64,000 nt of DNA, from positions 1,653,001 to 1,717,000 of the forward strand of contig NW_024067666.1 in NCBI RefSeq assembly GCF_009389715.1. The letters run 5' to 3'. The position numbers were made by a program, and so were the translations under genes. A model generated the notes under the pieces. It searched no databases and was not told the DNA's origin. It was given only the letters and a program-made list of their open reading frames with translations. Numbering within the stretch: position 1 is the first letter of the stretch; each line of letters opens with the position of its first letter. Below are positions 1 to 11,543 of the stretch, piece after piece. The stretch is from Phoenix dactylifera. Lineage: Eukaryota; Streptophyta; Magnoliopsida; Arecales; Arecaceae.

Positions 1-849
1 TCTAAATATGAAACAAGTGTTACTTATACCAAACGGTCGATGTTTTATGTATCAGGTGTTTTAAATTTGTCTTAGATTATCCTAAGATCTCCAAAAATGT
101 AGCATTCCCAGAAAAATAAATTATTGCAAAATCCATAATTATGTCATTAAATTTGCAAAATCTATTTCAGAGCTCATAAACGCTTGGCCAGTGGAAGCCC
201 TTCAATCCCCGGACCAAGACCTATTAAATGGCCTTACTGCCGTGGCCTGCGGGTAAAGTACGACCTAAAGCAGGAGGAACACCAGACGTATCTGAATAGC
301 TTCAGGCCTCCGGAAGCCATGGCTTTCAAGAAAGCTACGACAGTGTGTAGTTGTGGCAGCTTTTTAATGGCCTGCCATGTCCTCCTCGCATTTAAGCTGG
401 AAGCATTCAAGTACCCCCGTCATAAAACTTCAGAATATTTTCTAAAAAAATTAAAGCCTCGAGGACCGACAAGTATACCCTGCAAGCGTTCCATTGCCAC
501 GTGTTAAGAAGGTATTGGAGTTCGTACCTGGCACGTCATCACTATCGGCCAATCTCCTCGTGCCATGTAGCATGCATTCGATCCATGTTTGGAGAGCACT
601 GACCACAAAATAGAGTTTGCTATCAGTAGTTTGATATTTGGAGAATAATGCAGCCAAAGGTCCGAAATTTATAAAAATATGGAAAAAATACATTAGGGTT
701 TTGAGAGAAACTTAAATAAAAAAATTTAAAATCAAATATCTATATTTTTATTACTATGAGAGCTAGCATGAGGGAGTCAAATTGATAAATAATCGCAAAA
801 ATAACACCATTAACTTATTATTCATGAAGATTTCTTTAATTGGTCATTA
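1..849. other. Left-edge stretch without a recognised gene
   Basis: The stretch is AT-rich except for a block at about 184-507 that is open for 107 codons on the plus strand. I do not recognise its product, and it has no convincing promoter or splice context. It could be a captured or decayed exon. Nothing else stands out before the LINE remnant that begins at about 850. Confidence 0.4.
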
Positions 850-1850
850 ATTATATAACCATCATTGCTTTGCAATCAAGACAGCAGGTGAATGTGGGAA
901 AATCTCATATATATTTTAGTGCATCAACCAAACAAGAGGTTCAGGACAGGATTTGCATTATTCTACAAGTTAATGCAAAGATTGGTACTGTCACGTATCT
1001 TGGAGCCTCTGTTTCTGGTAGGAGACTTAAAGATCCTCAGTGGGAAAGATCAATAGCAAGTTAGATGGTTGGAAGTGGAGGTTGCTTTCTCAGGCTGGAA
1101 GTGTAGTTCTATTGCAACTTGCAATCGGTTCTTTCCTCTGTGCCTATATATTTGATGACGAGCTGTGTCATTCCTGTGAAGATCATCTATAACATTCAAA
1201 AGCTTCTTAAATCTTTTCTCTGGTCCCATGACATCGGCAAGAAAGGTAGCTATCCATCTGGTTTCTTGGGTCTTTATGACCTTAGGCAAAAACGAAGTGC
1301 TCTCCTAACAAGGTTAGAGCGGCAAAGCTCATTCTCAATCCAGACTCCTTAAGGGCTTCTTTGGTTTGTTCGAAGTATGAGTTCCATGGTTGCTCAAGGA
1401 GGTCCTCAAAAGTGTGGAAAGTAATTGTTTCTCACTCAATTGGAGTTTTTTAGCAAGTTACTGTGACTGCGGCTGTTATTGTTGATCGAGCTTTTAAATT
1501 AGCATGCCAGTTTTATATGACATCTACAATTACTGGCAGTCTGAGAGGCACTGGGACACTTGCAGCTCTCAGAGCTCCATTTCGAAGGCTCCTTTCCTTG
1601 TTCCATGGTTGCTCCCTCCCTCCCCTCGGATTTATCGAGATCAACTTTGATGTGTCATGGAATAATATATACAAAGGGGGTTCTGGTTTTTATCATCAGG
1701 GAATATGAAGGAAGATTCGTTATGGCTGGTTTCAAGGCTCACTGCAGCGACCTCAATGGAGCTTGGGAGGGTGTCCGAGCAGCTGTCTCAGTCTTGAAAT
1801 GCGAAAGAATTCAGTCTACATCAAAGATGGATCACTTTTGACTCAAAAAG
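850..1850 (+). mobile_element. Degenerate LINE (non-LTR retrotransposon) remnant: RT end plus RNase H
   Basis: Plus-strand frames carry pieces typical of plant L1-type ORF2. At 880-1050 there is an RT tail containing VNVGKSHIYFS and TYLGASVSGR. At 1060-1330 follows the thumb/connector with LDGWKWRLLSQAG and SSVPIYLMTSCVIP. At 1615-1840 an RNase H start with GFIEINFDVSW is followed, in another frame, by AWEGVRAAVSVLKC. The domains are in the correct order but the frame switches repeatedly and stops interrupt it, so the element is dead. No target-site duplication or clear poly(A) tail was found, so the ends are approximate. Confidence 0.75.
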
Positions 1851-1969
1851 AAAAAAAAGCTCATTTTTGCAAATATTAAAATAAAATGGATTTTTCTCCC
1901 TGCAATATCCCCTCCTCTAAAAAAGTTAGTTCATCAGATAATGCCATACCTGAACTCTTAAAAGGATTT

Positions 1970-2600
1970 TTTGGGCTAGGGATGGACTTTCCATAGGCCT
2001 AATGTATATAAGGTCTTTCCAATTACATGATCAACTAGGTAAAACAGAAAAGAGAAATCCAACGCATTGTTTTTTCTCTCCTCAGGTTAGAGGACCCCAA
2101 AATTTAAAAGATTCTTTTGGATTGATCAAAAAGGTTTCGTTTACAGGAGTGGGAATTTATAAGATTATCTTTAAAAGTAACTCTGCCTCTTATATGTGGC
2201 AAACCATTTTGGCTCTTGTCTGGGAGTCGGCTCCGCCAGCTCCTTCTCAGTTCCACAATGCTGATGCTAGAAGAAGGCATCAAACAATTGGTGAGGACCG
2301 TGGCTCGCAACCACATCGCTCGCATCCTTTTTTGGCGGTTCAGACTTACCTGGCTTTTCTCCAAGCATTATTAGCTTGTTTATAGTACGCCTTTATGGAA
2401 TAGGGATAGACCAAGTCATTCAGCAACTTTCATGTATAACTACTACCCTTTGGTTCTTCCTCTGTAATAGGGACGGTCCTAATCTTCTCAGATGAACTAT
2501 ATGAAATTGGTTTGTGTAATAATCCCCACTGCATTACTATACCAGAAGAAGAATAAATTATTACCACCCTAGTTCTCGAAATAAATATATAAATAAATAA
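1970..2600 (+). other. Probable LINE 3' remainder or non-coding spacer
   Basis: A 127-codon open stretch (2002-2385) has no recognisable motif. The end of the stretch (about 2510-2600) resembles a LINE 3' untranslated tail with AATAAAT-rich sequence. It probably belongs to the decayed LINE just upstream, but homology was not demonstrable by eye. Confidence 0.3.
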
Positions 2601-3210
2601 AAGCAATGCGCCTTGCTAAGTTTTTCCTTCAATTTTTTTTTCAACTATTATTCCAGTTAAGTACATTTAGAGTGAAACTGAATATGGAAATCAATACACA
2701 GTAAAATCAGATCTTATTTCTATTTGCAGGAACATGTTTAAGAAAGAAAAAATTAAAGTTGAGGCGTTAATATCAACATGGAGACAGTTCGAAATAGGGA
2801 ACGGCTAAATGAAACAGGCTAAGAAGAACGAGAATTATACACTGTAGAGGCATGATTAATCCAATCTATAGTTTTTGTATGATAAGGGGAAAAAAAAAAG
2901 GAACAATGATCATTTCAAAACTCCACCATTCCGTTATGTTTCAATGAACTAATTGTAAAAGAATCCTATACCTACAGGTCTGTGGATGGAAACAGCTTAA
3001 AGTTGCATTAGCATGACATATTCGCATGCGCAATCAAGTGGCAGTCTGCATAACGAGCAAATATTTTTCTGCATGCATGGAATATGGCTTGCATTTATAT
3101 GCATGTTTAACTTGTACCCCCATCCAGGCATAGTCATGTTTGGATCAAAATCACAGGGTACTGTTGGTAATTTGTCATACATAAAAAGGGTTAGACCTGA
3201 AAATTGGTGC
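2601..3210. other. Intergenic, nothing recognised
   Basis: AT-rich sequence lying beyond the 3' end of the minus-strand BSD gene. No coding signal, inverted repeat or tandem repeat was seen. Confidence 0.5.
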
Positions 3211-3216
3211 TTTATT
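3211..3216 (-). terminator. Candidate poly(A) signal of the BSD-domain gene
   Basis: TTTATT on the plus strand reads AATAAA on the minus strand, about 335 nt beyond the stop codon at 3550-3552. It is the first canonical hexamer I noticed downstream of the gene. Plant poly(A) signals are loose, so this is only a candidate. Confidence 0.35.
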
Positions 3217-3549
3217 GCCTCCCTCCTCCAAAGGGGGTCATCAGCTCACCAATTTCCCTGAGGGCGGCAAAATTAACTTGGAAGGGAACATTCTGGCTTT
3301 ATCAATATCAGCCTACATTTAATTGGAACTGAATATGAGGTCACCCAATATCACAAAAGAAGCACAAGAGATACTGAAAAATATATTGCAAATTGCAGCA
3401 GAAAGATGCACAGTGCCCCATAAAGGTCTTTATGTACAGAATCTAAAGATCATCATCGATAATAACAGCATGCCACAGAAAACTAAACAGAACATAGGGA
3501 TTTAAAAGCCAAAGAAGCCCATACCTCAGAACATATACTTTAAAGCCCA

Positions 3550-6500
3550 TCATTCCACATCAAAATGTTCAACATTTAACCAATCATTGGATTCCTTGGA
3601 TTCTGGGCTTGTGGAGTCACCGCTCTTTGATGAGCCCCCAGAACCTTTATTAAGCTGAACCCAGCCTCTAGAGTCTTTAGTTTGAGAATCATTTGCATCA
3701 AGGCTTTTGGAGCTTGAAAGTGTGCCTCGATCATCATCATCATCATCCTCGAGATCGCTGAATGATACATCTTCCTCATGTCCTAATGGGATAGCAGCAC
3801 CTCCTGTGCTACCCATTTCACCAGTATCCTCTTCCAGCCAGTCATCACCATCCTCTTCATCCTCCACGATGGAGACTTTAGATGTCTCGCTAGGAAAATC
3901 CTTGATCTTACTTTGCAGAGGTGGCTGTTCGTCGATGACAGATTTGTCAATAATTTTTACCTCAGTTAAATGGACTGGATGCTTTTCAGTTTCAACATCT
4001 ACCAGGGGATCAGAAGTGGGTTCTCCAAATGAGGGTGTTTTGGATGGTCCAGTTCCATATGCCGTTCTTGATGGCACCACGACTTCGTGTTCAATTGGAA
4101 CTGAAGTGGCATCCTCTTTCCTATAGAGTGTCCCTCTTCCAGGCCTCTCGGATCCAGGCTTGGTTCGATTCTGTAGATCCTGTAACAACATTGCTCTGGC
4201 TTCTACAATCTGTACAAAAACAAAGACCTTGAAACTTGTTAACACTATCTATGCACAATAGCTGCTCAAGTTAGCATGATAAACCCAAGTTCTGTACTCA
4301 ACATAAAAATCACATGCTACAACCTGTTTGGGAGTTTGTACTTGACTCTAAATTAAGTATTTTTTAAATTTTAAATCAACCACTGTTATTGTTGAGGAAA
4401 AATCTCATCCCAGAAGTGGTAGGGACCCTTGTGGTGTTTAATTACTCAAGGGCATGCCCACCTGTCAACTTGAGTTTCTGGGTCAGACTTTATCATAGCA
4501 TCCGAATCCATGATCCCTCTTGCTCATTGATATTTCCATACACTCATTTTAATCCAATTGTTGACCACCACTCGAGGTTTCGCCCCTCGGGATCGACACA
4601 TGAGAGGGGCCATTGAGAAACAGTCCCATATTGGTTAAGTGAAGGACTCTAGTGGTGCCTGTATACTCATGGACCCATTTACCTACTAGCTTAAGATTTT
4701 GGTTTGGACTTTATCATGCTATTAGAGCCTACAATCCCTTGTACCTTCCAATGCCTCCGTGCCCTCACTTTAATCCATGAGTTGAGCTCCGCTCCAGGTT
4801 CCATCCCTTAGGCTCACGTGAGAGAGGTTGGTGAGGAATAGTCTCACATTGGACAGGTTAAGGACTCTAGTGGTACCTATATACTCACAGGCCCATCTGC
4901 CTACTAGCTTAAAGTTGTTGGACTTTCTTATGGTATCAGAGTCCAAATTCCCTCTTACCTTCAGATGCCTTGCCCTCACTTTGATCCACATGTCGCCCCT
5001 TGCTTCGGGTTCCGACCCTCAAGCTCTACGGGTGACAAGGGGTGTCGAGGAATAATCTCATATTGGAAGTGGTAGGGACCCTTGTGGTGTTGAAGTACTC
5101 ATGGACTTGTCCACCTATCAACTAGAGTTTCTGCATCAGACTTAATGTTATATGATTAACTATCAATGCTTATTGCTCCTGATTTAATTTTTGGAGCATG
5201 TAATTAGATGTTTCGCTCTTAAGCTTCTCAAACATGGATAATTTTAACTCAAGTAATTTTTCAAGATATATTTTTTTCGTATGCAACAAGAACCTGGACC
5301 CGATCCACAAATGTCCAAGCTCAATATACACTGGGTAAGGCATTGGTTAAACATTTCCAAACCCGACCTAAAGACTCGATGGATCTTCATCACCAAACCC
5401 AGCCCAATCCTTCAATGAACCAAATATGGAACAAGATTTAGATCAGAAACCCCAACAAGTATCAGTCTCGTATTACAAAAAGGAGACCCAACCTGACCTG
5501 ACCTGACTAGATAGCACACCTAATATTGACCAACTTGGCCAACCATGCAAGCATGGTTGTTGGGATGATCTCACTTGCTACAAGATCAAAACCTTATAGC
5601 AAATGCTGAAATGGGTCAAGGTACTAAGCTGAATCCATTCAACATAAAATTTGTATCCGAAAATATCGATTCAAACCCTCCTCTCACAAAAAAAAATTTA
5701 TGACCCAATCTAAATCCAAAATGGTTCAAATTGGTTCAAGTAGAAAATCATCAACTAATTCCAAAATGGGTTCAAGCATGTAATAAATAGTAAATTGCCA
5801 ACCTTAATCATCATCATCAAAAAAATGATACAATGATCTTACAACTATATTGCAAAAATAAGAAGAAGCTATATTGGTGAAAAGAGGGAAGGAGGGAAAC
5901 ATGAGCCACCATCGTAGTAGGACTTGTTCCTAATGTAACAGAAAAGGAGAGTTATGGAGATAGGTCACTTGATGCTCTTAGAGGAAAAAACCAACATTAT
6001 GATTCTATATGCAGTGGTTAGATACATGTTAAATTTTGTTTTGTTGAATAAAATGTCAGCCTTTCTCATTGTTGTGACATCCTATGTCCACACTCTATAG
6101 ATTCCGGTTTGACAGCTAACTCAAAGCACCTCCTACATGCACAACTAGTTCCTTCAAAAGCACCCCTAATTAGTAGGGCATATTTGGTATTGCTTTAAAA
6201 AACGCTTTTGTAACTTTTAAAGCAAAAAGGTACTCCCCAAAAAAAATGCGTGTTTGTTAACGCCATCCAAAAGTGTTGTCATAAGAAGAAAAAGTCAAAA
6301 AAAAAAAACACTTTTAGGAGAAGCTAGAAAACCTAGATTCTAGCCAGTATACATTGAGTTTGATTCTAAAGCTAGAAAACCTAGATTCTAGCCAATGTTT
6401 ATCTTCTATTGTTTTTTAGAAAAAAAATGCAAATGAGATACAAAAGAAAAACACAGTTTTTTGGCATGGCCTAGTAGCTGCATATCTTTCTGCAATCTTG

Positions 6501-9500
6501 CAGATATTTCTGTGTTGTAACCTATCTAACTGACATCCAACATAGTATGCCTAGCCAAGATCAGCACAATAATGAAAGAGTTAATCCTCGCAGATGATTA
6601 CAGATGCAGAAACAATTTCAATATAGACAATCACAATAGAGAGGATAAGGCATGTTGTTTATATTCATTTTGCTTTCTGTAACCTAGTATTCAACACAAT
6701 CACTGTGCATGAATGAATAAAATAAGCTATGATATGCAAACGCTATTAGTCAACAAAATAATTCAACAAATGCTTCTAAGGTCATTCTCAAAACTAAGAA
6801 AACAAATATTGTGATCGCTTAATCATATATGTATAGAAACCGGAGTGCAAATTTTGTGAAAACACTAAGGTGAGAAGTAATTACAAAAAAAAAGAGTCAT
6901 GATAAATGAACAAAACAGTAACAGACTGGGTGACCTACCTGAGGTGTTGACAAAAGTTCAGCATCAAGCTTATTGAGTCTAGAATGCAGAAGTACAAAAT
7001 AGATTTTCCAAAAGCACCCTTCACTCATATGACTCGGGCAAAGTTCAATCCTCAGAGCTGCTAATCTGGGTGCAAGGCGTTCAATGGCCAATGCATGCTC
7101 GTGTTGAGCATTTGACATTTCAAAATCTAGAAGAAGAATAAAGCACTGCATGTAAGAAAACTCTTGCCAGGAAGCCAACATAAGCCAAATCATGCACATG
7201 GCTGATCAATAACTCTCTCCCCATAAACTGATTTTTAGAAAAAAATAACAGCACAATAATACTTTTCAAATTTATTAAACAATACTAAAGTTGCTAAAAA
7301 GTTGCAGCTAACTAGGTTTTCATCATGAATCACATGAGCTAACGACATAGAACAATCTAAAGTGCTAAACTTTATATGCTGTCTAAGATGACCATATACA
7401 CAAATATTAAGCAAAAATGAAAGATATACACAAATATTAAGCAAAAATGAAAGATATACACAAATATTAAGCAAAATCTGAAAGCAAATGATGTTTAAAA
7501 CTTTCAACTTAAAGATTCTAGTAGGCGATGCAATCTATTGCTAAAATGATGACTTAGAAATGTAAAGTTGAAACCAGATTTAGAATATTTAAGTAAATTA
7601 ACACTTATTTTCTGATAGAAAATCAATGCAAGAACAATGTTTATCTGTCAACAGATGGTCACCTCGAAGTCTTAAGAATCTATCTGAATCCAATCAGCAG
7701 TGCAGTACCAAGATGTTCCTCTATCAGGACTATAGGAAGTTTTTGGCAATCAAAGAGTTGCAAACCAAAGAATAGATAAATCCTTAAACATGGCTGTAGC
7801 TATAAGGACTATCAACAGCCCCTAGCTCTAGTGTTTGGATGGCTTTTAGATGGATTAATGGGTCTCGGTTTTGGGACTGAGGCAGTAGGAGAGGGTAGAG
7901 GAATAGACAAAAGTTTGTGGATTGCCTAGCTGTAGGCTTTTGATAGATTCATGGTTAGGGTTTCGAGCTTTTCTAGCAAAGGAGGTGAAAACAGCTTAAA
8001 CATCAAATAAATGGGATAGAGAAGTAGGAGAGGAGCAAAGTAAGATTAAGACCCCATAATTACACCGGAGAGCCTCGCAGCTGCTTTGCATCACACGAGG
8101 GAAACTCGCACAAGAAAATTGATTTCATTGTTGCATGAAACCGTGGAGGGACAATCACGTATTTATAGCGAAATTAAAAGAGTCTTAAGGCAAATACACC
8201 CCCTTCCAGCAAAAGATAATTACAAACCAGCCCTTACTTCATGCCCAAAACCTTTATTGACCAAAGCCAGCCAAAAATCATACATTGTAATTTTCATTTG
8301 TGTTCCAGTACCAATCATATAGACATACGATCAGCCACCCATGCTATTAAAAAGTCTTGACTTTGCATATATTTGCCAGTTCCCTTCAGAGAAACATTAA
8401 CTTTGACTGAGATATGCTTATCTAACTGACAACAACAGGGATGGGTCTTTTAAGATTCCTACCTATCTAATGTCAAATCTCGTAATACTAAGCTAAACAT
8501 CCGTAATGGGAAAAAAGAAATATTACGGAGCACAGAAATAGGCGATCAAGATAAGTAATACTATGGCAACAACCTCATAGAGGTCCCATTTTAAATATGC
8601 ACAAGGTCCTGATAGAGGACTTAAAAAAATCAAAATTGGATTATTCCCAATTTCAAAATATAAGTTGGGCAAAACATAGCATCGGAATCTGAGTCCGAAT
8701 AAAGATTCGGATTAACAAGATTCACGCCAATGTGAATAAATGCCACATAATTAACTCAAATTAAAAAGAAGAATGAACACCAAATTAAAAAAAAAGGATC
8801 AAGACCTTCCAATCTCTAAAGAAAAAGCCGGGAGGAAGGCATACCGTCGGAATCTTCGTCTTCATGGAACAATGGGAAATCCAACCATGTCTCTGGATGC
8901 ATCGAGATATTCCTCGCAAACGCCAAGACCTCCTTGGTAACCCCCACCGTTCCAGCCTCAAAATTCTCTTCCTCCTCCTCCTCGTCCTCCTCTTCCTCTT
9001 CAGCCCCAAACGGCAGAAAAGTAGACGCAATCTTGGAGATCTCCGACACCGCCATGGTATTCGACAGCATCGAGATCCCGCTCTTGAACTTCCCACCGAT
9101 CTCCGCGAAATCGCTCCGGATTCCGGCGATCCTCGGCGACTCTGCCGCCGCCGCCGCCTCATCGGCGTACAGGGATGCCGCCGGATCGGAGGAATCGGAC
9201 CTCCAGCCGCGATCAGAGGCGGAGAAATCCGTTTCAGGGGGACTCGGAGTGTCGGGGTTCTGGGACTCCGGCGGCGGGGCGAGGAAGGAGGCGACGCCCC
9301 AGAATTGGCGGGTTAGGGTTTTGGTGAGCTCGGAGAGGTCCTCCTTGACGCCCCTCGTCGGGGTTCCGGGCTCCATGGGGCGGTCCTCGTCGGATTCCGC
9401 TTCTTTAGACGGCGATTCGGTCTTCTCCTTTCTCCGCTCCTCGTCGTCGCCGTCGCCATCGCCATGATTGGCGCTCAGCGACCTCACCAGAGACCTCGCC

Positions 9501-9511
9501 AGCCATGACAT
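3550..9511 (-). CDS. BSD domain-containing protein, three exons, 504 aa
   Basis: Exons on the minus strand are 9511-8845 (667 nt), 7126-6939 (188 nt) and 4209-3550 (660 nt, with stop). Every junction is GT..AG and the phases join in frame. Exon 1 starts MSWLARSLVRSL at the ATG of 9511-9509; an in-frame ATG lies six codons upstream, but this start matches how plant homologues begin. It is acidic and ends in a helical block (EVLAFARNISMHPETWLDFP) that opens the BSD fold. Exon 2 completes BSD with RLAPRLAALRIELCP and the aromatic-rich CFWKIYFVLLHSRLN. Exon 3 is a low-complexity acidic tail with DDWLEED and a DDDDDD run, ending WLNVEHFDVE. BSD domains occur in TFIIH p62-type, synapse-associated and DOS2-like proteins; the exact role of this plant subgroup is not established. 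Both introns (1718 and 2729 bp) hold repeats, including a TRIM array. Confidence 0.93.
4390..5146 (+). mobile_element. Tandem TRIM array: four LTRs and three internal segments, in intron 2 of the BSD gene
   Basis: Four related segments of about 102-106 bp start TGTTGAGG or a variant, at 4390-4495, 4611-4716, 4829-4930 and 5043-5146. Between them lie three internal segments of about 112-115 bp. Each internal segment begins with a primer-binding-like site; the best is TGGTATCAGAGT at 4931-4942, complementary to initiator tRNA-Met as in many plant elements. Each ends in a purine-rich stretch such as GACAAGGGG. The 5-bp duplication GTTAT flanks the whole array (4385-4389 and 5147-5151). There is no coding capacity. 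This fits a terminal-repeat retrotransposon in miniature that became tandem by sharing LTRs. Orientation is inferred from the PBS. Confidence 0.85.
4931..4942 (+). other. Primer-binding site of the TRIM (initiator tRNA-Met type)
   Basis: TGGTATCAGAGT sits directly after the third LTR. Degenerate equivalents follow LTR2 at 4717 (TGCTATTAGAGC) and LTR1 at 4496. This position and sequence are the best evidence that the array is retrotransposon-derived. Confidence 0.8.
5152..6938. other. Rest of BSD intron 2: repeat debris
   Basis: The stretch at 5290-5520 is rich in degenerate CCCGACC/CCTGACC motifs resembling the small dispersed repeats near 20990 and 22120. A 25-bp direct repeat starting AGCTAGAAAACC occurs at 6322-6346 and 6370-6394. 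The sequence around 6176-6260 resembles a MITE end (GGGCATATTTGG), but I could not find a partner inverted repeat or TSD. No exon-like open frame was seen. Confidence 0.45.
7394..7479. repeat. 30-bp tandem repeat, about 3 units, in BSD intron 1
   Basis: Units begin ATATACACAAATATTAAGC at 7394, 7424 and 7454, almost without mismatch; the last one is cut short. It is a minisatellite seed inside intron 1 (7127-8844) and creates a false repetitive ORF on the minus strand. The rest of intron 1 shows nothing else I can name. Confidence 0.9.
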
Positions 9512-9574
9512 TCCCTCTTTCTTTTTCAATTCGATACCGAAGAGGCGAAACCTCCATGGGGGAGCGTGGGCGGT

Positions 9575-9582
9575 TATTTATA
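9575..9582 (-). promoter_or_regulatory. TATA box of the BSD gene
   Basis: TATTTATA on the plus strand reads TATAAATA on the minus strand, 64 nt upstream of the chosen ATG. This predicts transcription starting around 9545-9550 and a short leader, consistent with the GC-rich promoter-proximal sequence. Confidence 0.65.
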
Positions 9583-9599
9583 CCGCGGGTCCGGTGGAT

Positions 9600-11045
9600 G
9601 CCGACCCTGATGTATATGTGCAGGCATGGATAGAAATTTATATGCGGAAGAATCTCTGCCGTCCAGTTTGTTCACTTGCCTCGGTATGCCGTCAATCGCA
9701 GCGCCAGCCCCGGGATTACGTTATGATCGTCTCGAGTTGGAACTTTCGTGCGGCCGTGTAGAAGACGGTGTTGTTCCTCCGGCGATGGATTAGTGCTCGG
9801 ACCAACGATATGGTAATCATAAATTCCTTATCGATTATGTCTGCGGTAAATCACGACCTTCTGATCAATGGGACTTCGTATCAGAAAATGAGCCTTAACT
9901 AATTCGTTGCAGGTCCAAAACATGGTCACGCAGTCCTGCAAAGGATTACTCTGCAGGGCTGCATCCGGTCCTCTTTTTGGTTGAAGCTTAGCCTGGGCTC
10001 GAGTCTCGGCCTACCATTGACCGAAACATTAATGATTACATCTTCGATCTAATCTTTTAGTCCTATATTTACCGGCAATGTAGTCTTTTCACTGTTTCAG
10101 TCTTAAGGTCTCAGGACTCTCTATGATAATGATCGGTCTTGTCTTTCTAATAGACCACAAATTTTTTAAGACCAATTTTTTTGAATATCCTGATGCTTCC
10201 TACTATAGATCTATGATCTATCGGATTCATGGTAGGATATGTTGGAGCATATTGTGATGTATAAAGTTGTCTCATGATAATAGAAACAAGCCTCTCGATC
10301 TGTTTCTCAGGTAACAATTTATGATCCGATTCGTAAGCAATCCACTTTAAGCAAGTTCAGGTTTTACATAAATAGATTTGGATCATGAATGAGTCAACAT
10401 GTCTTAACTTATTTATTAAATAGATTGGGTTCAAGTTTAAATCTTCGACCCATTTAACTCATTTAAGACCTGTTTAATCCATGTAAAACCTAATCTGTTT
10501 TTGTCATGTTTAATATGACTTGCTTAACTTGTTCGACCCGTTGAAATCTATTTAGTCTGTTTAAAATCCATTTTACATGTTTAACCTATTTAACATAACT
10601 TGCGCTATTTAATAAATGGATTTATGCGAGTTGGGTCGGATTATCCATTTAATAAATTGGTTAGGTTAAGATTTGAATTTTTAATTTATTTAATAAATAA
10701 GTTAGGTTCGGGTTGACGAAATTTTGATCTGACTCGTATCCAACCCGATCTATATATGTTGCAATCTGATTGCCATCCCTACCTATTCCACCATAAAGGC
10801 CTGGGATGTCTTGTGTTGTTCCGCAAATGCCTTTAATATACTGGGCACTTAACTCTCTATGGCCTTCAATAAGCCCTATGGACTCTTCTCCACATATCTT
10901 GTAGAGGACCAGCTTTTGAGGAGGAGTAGATCCTGTTTGATCATCAAGAACTTCAATTCCTTATAGAGCTAAAGGAGCTTATCCAGTCAACCCAACTTGG
11001 GAACTCTAAGCTTCTTTAGCATAGTGTAATGGACTCCCTGGTAGT
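9600..11045. other. Intergenic; AT-rich dispersed repeat at about 10310-10790
   Basis: No gene was seen. From about 10310 to 10790 the sequence is a monotonous mixture of TTTAACCCATTTAA-like and GGTCGGATTATCC motifs, ending in ATTGCCATCCCTACC. This resembles short non-autonomous transposon relics common in plants. No clear terminal pair was identified. Confidence 0.4.
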
Positions 11046-11543
11046 GGGCTCATTTGGTTCACGGGAAGCATTTTTTCTCCTAGGAATATGATTTCTGGAA
11101 AACAGATTTCTAGAAAGAGGATACCTAGGAAAGTACTTTTGGCATGTTTGGTTGACCATAGGAAAGCGACAAATTTCCAAAGTGCTTATGTTTGGTTGAC
11201 CATCCACTTTCATGGAAAAGTTATGTATAATTTCTATTATACCCTTAATAAAAATTAGGTCTTTAATGCCTTTTTAATACCCTTAATGCTTCTTTAATGC
11301 CTATTATACCCTTAATGCTTATTTAATACTGAAGGGCTTTTTTGGAAAAAAATAAAAAGGAAGTGATTTCCGCCTCATGGAAAAGTAACTTTTCCATGTT
11401 TCTTATGGGAAAGACTTTTCCATGAAATGTGGGAATCATATTTCCATGGAAATACAACTTTTCCGTCTCTCTCTTTTAAAAACTCCAACCAAACAAGAGT
11501 TATCTCATTATTAGCATTTCTCTTCCGCGAACTAAACGAGCCC
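11046..11543. mobile_element. MITE-like element of 498 bp with about 19-bp terminal inverted repeats
   Basis: The left end GGGCTCATTTGGTTCACGG pairs with the right end, whose reverse complement is GGGCTCGTTTAGTTCGCGG (16 of 19 bases match). The interior is non-coding, with repeated TGTTTGGTTGACCAT motifs at about 11147-11202 and runs related to CTTTTCCATG. The ends look like those of Tourist or hAT MITEs. A target-site duplication was not clear (AGT on the left, TAA on the right), so the superfamily is unassigned. Confidence 0.6.

Noticed and set aside
8864..9467. Plus-strand ORFs of 150 and 177 codons opposite BSD exon 1
   Set aside because: The minus-strand reading joins in frame with two further exons into a BSD protein; the plus frames are shadows.
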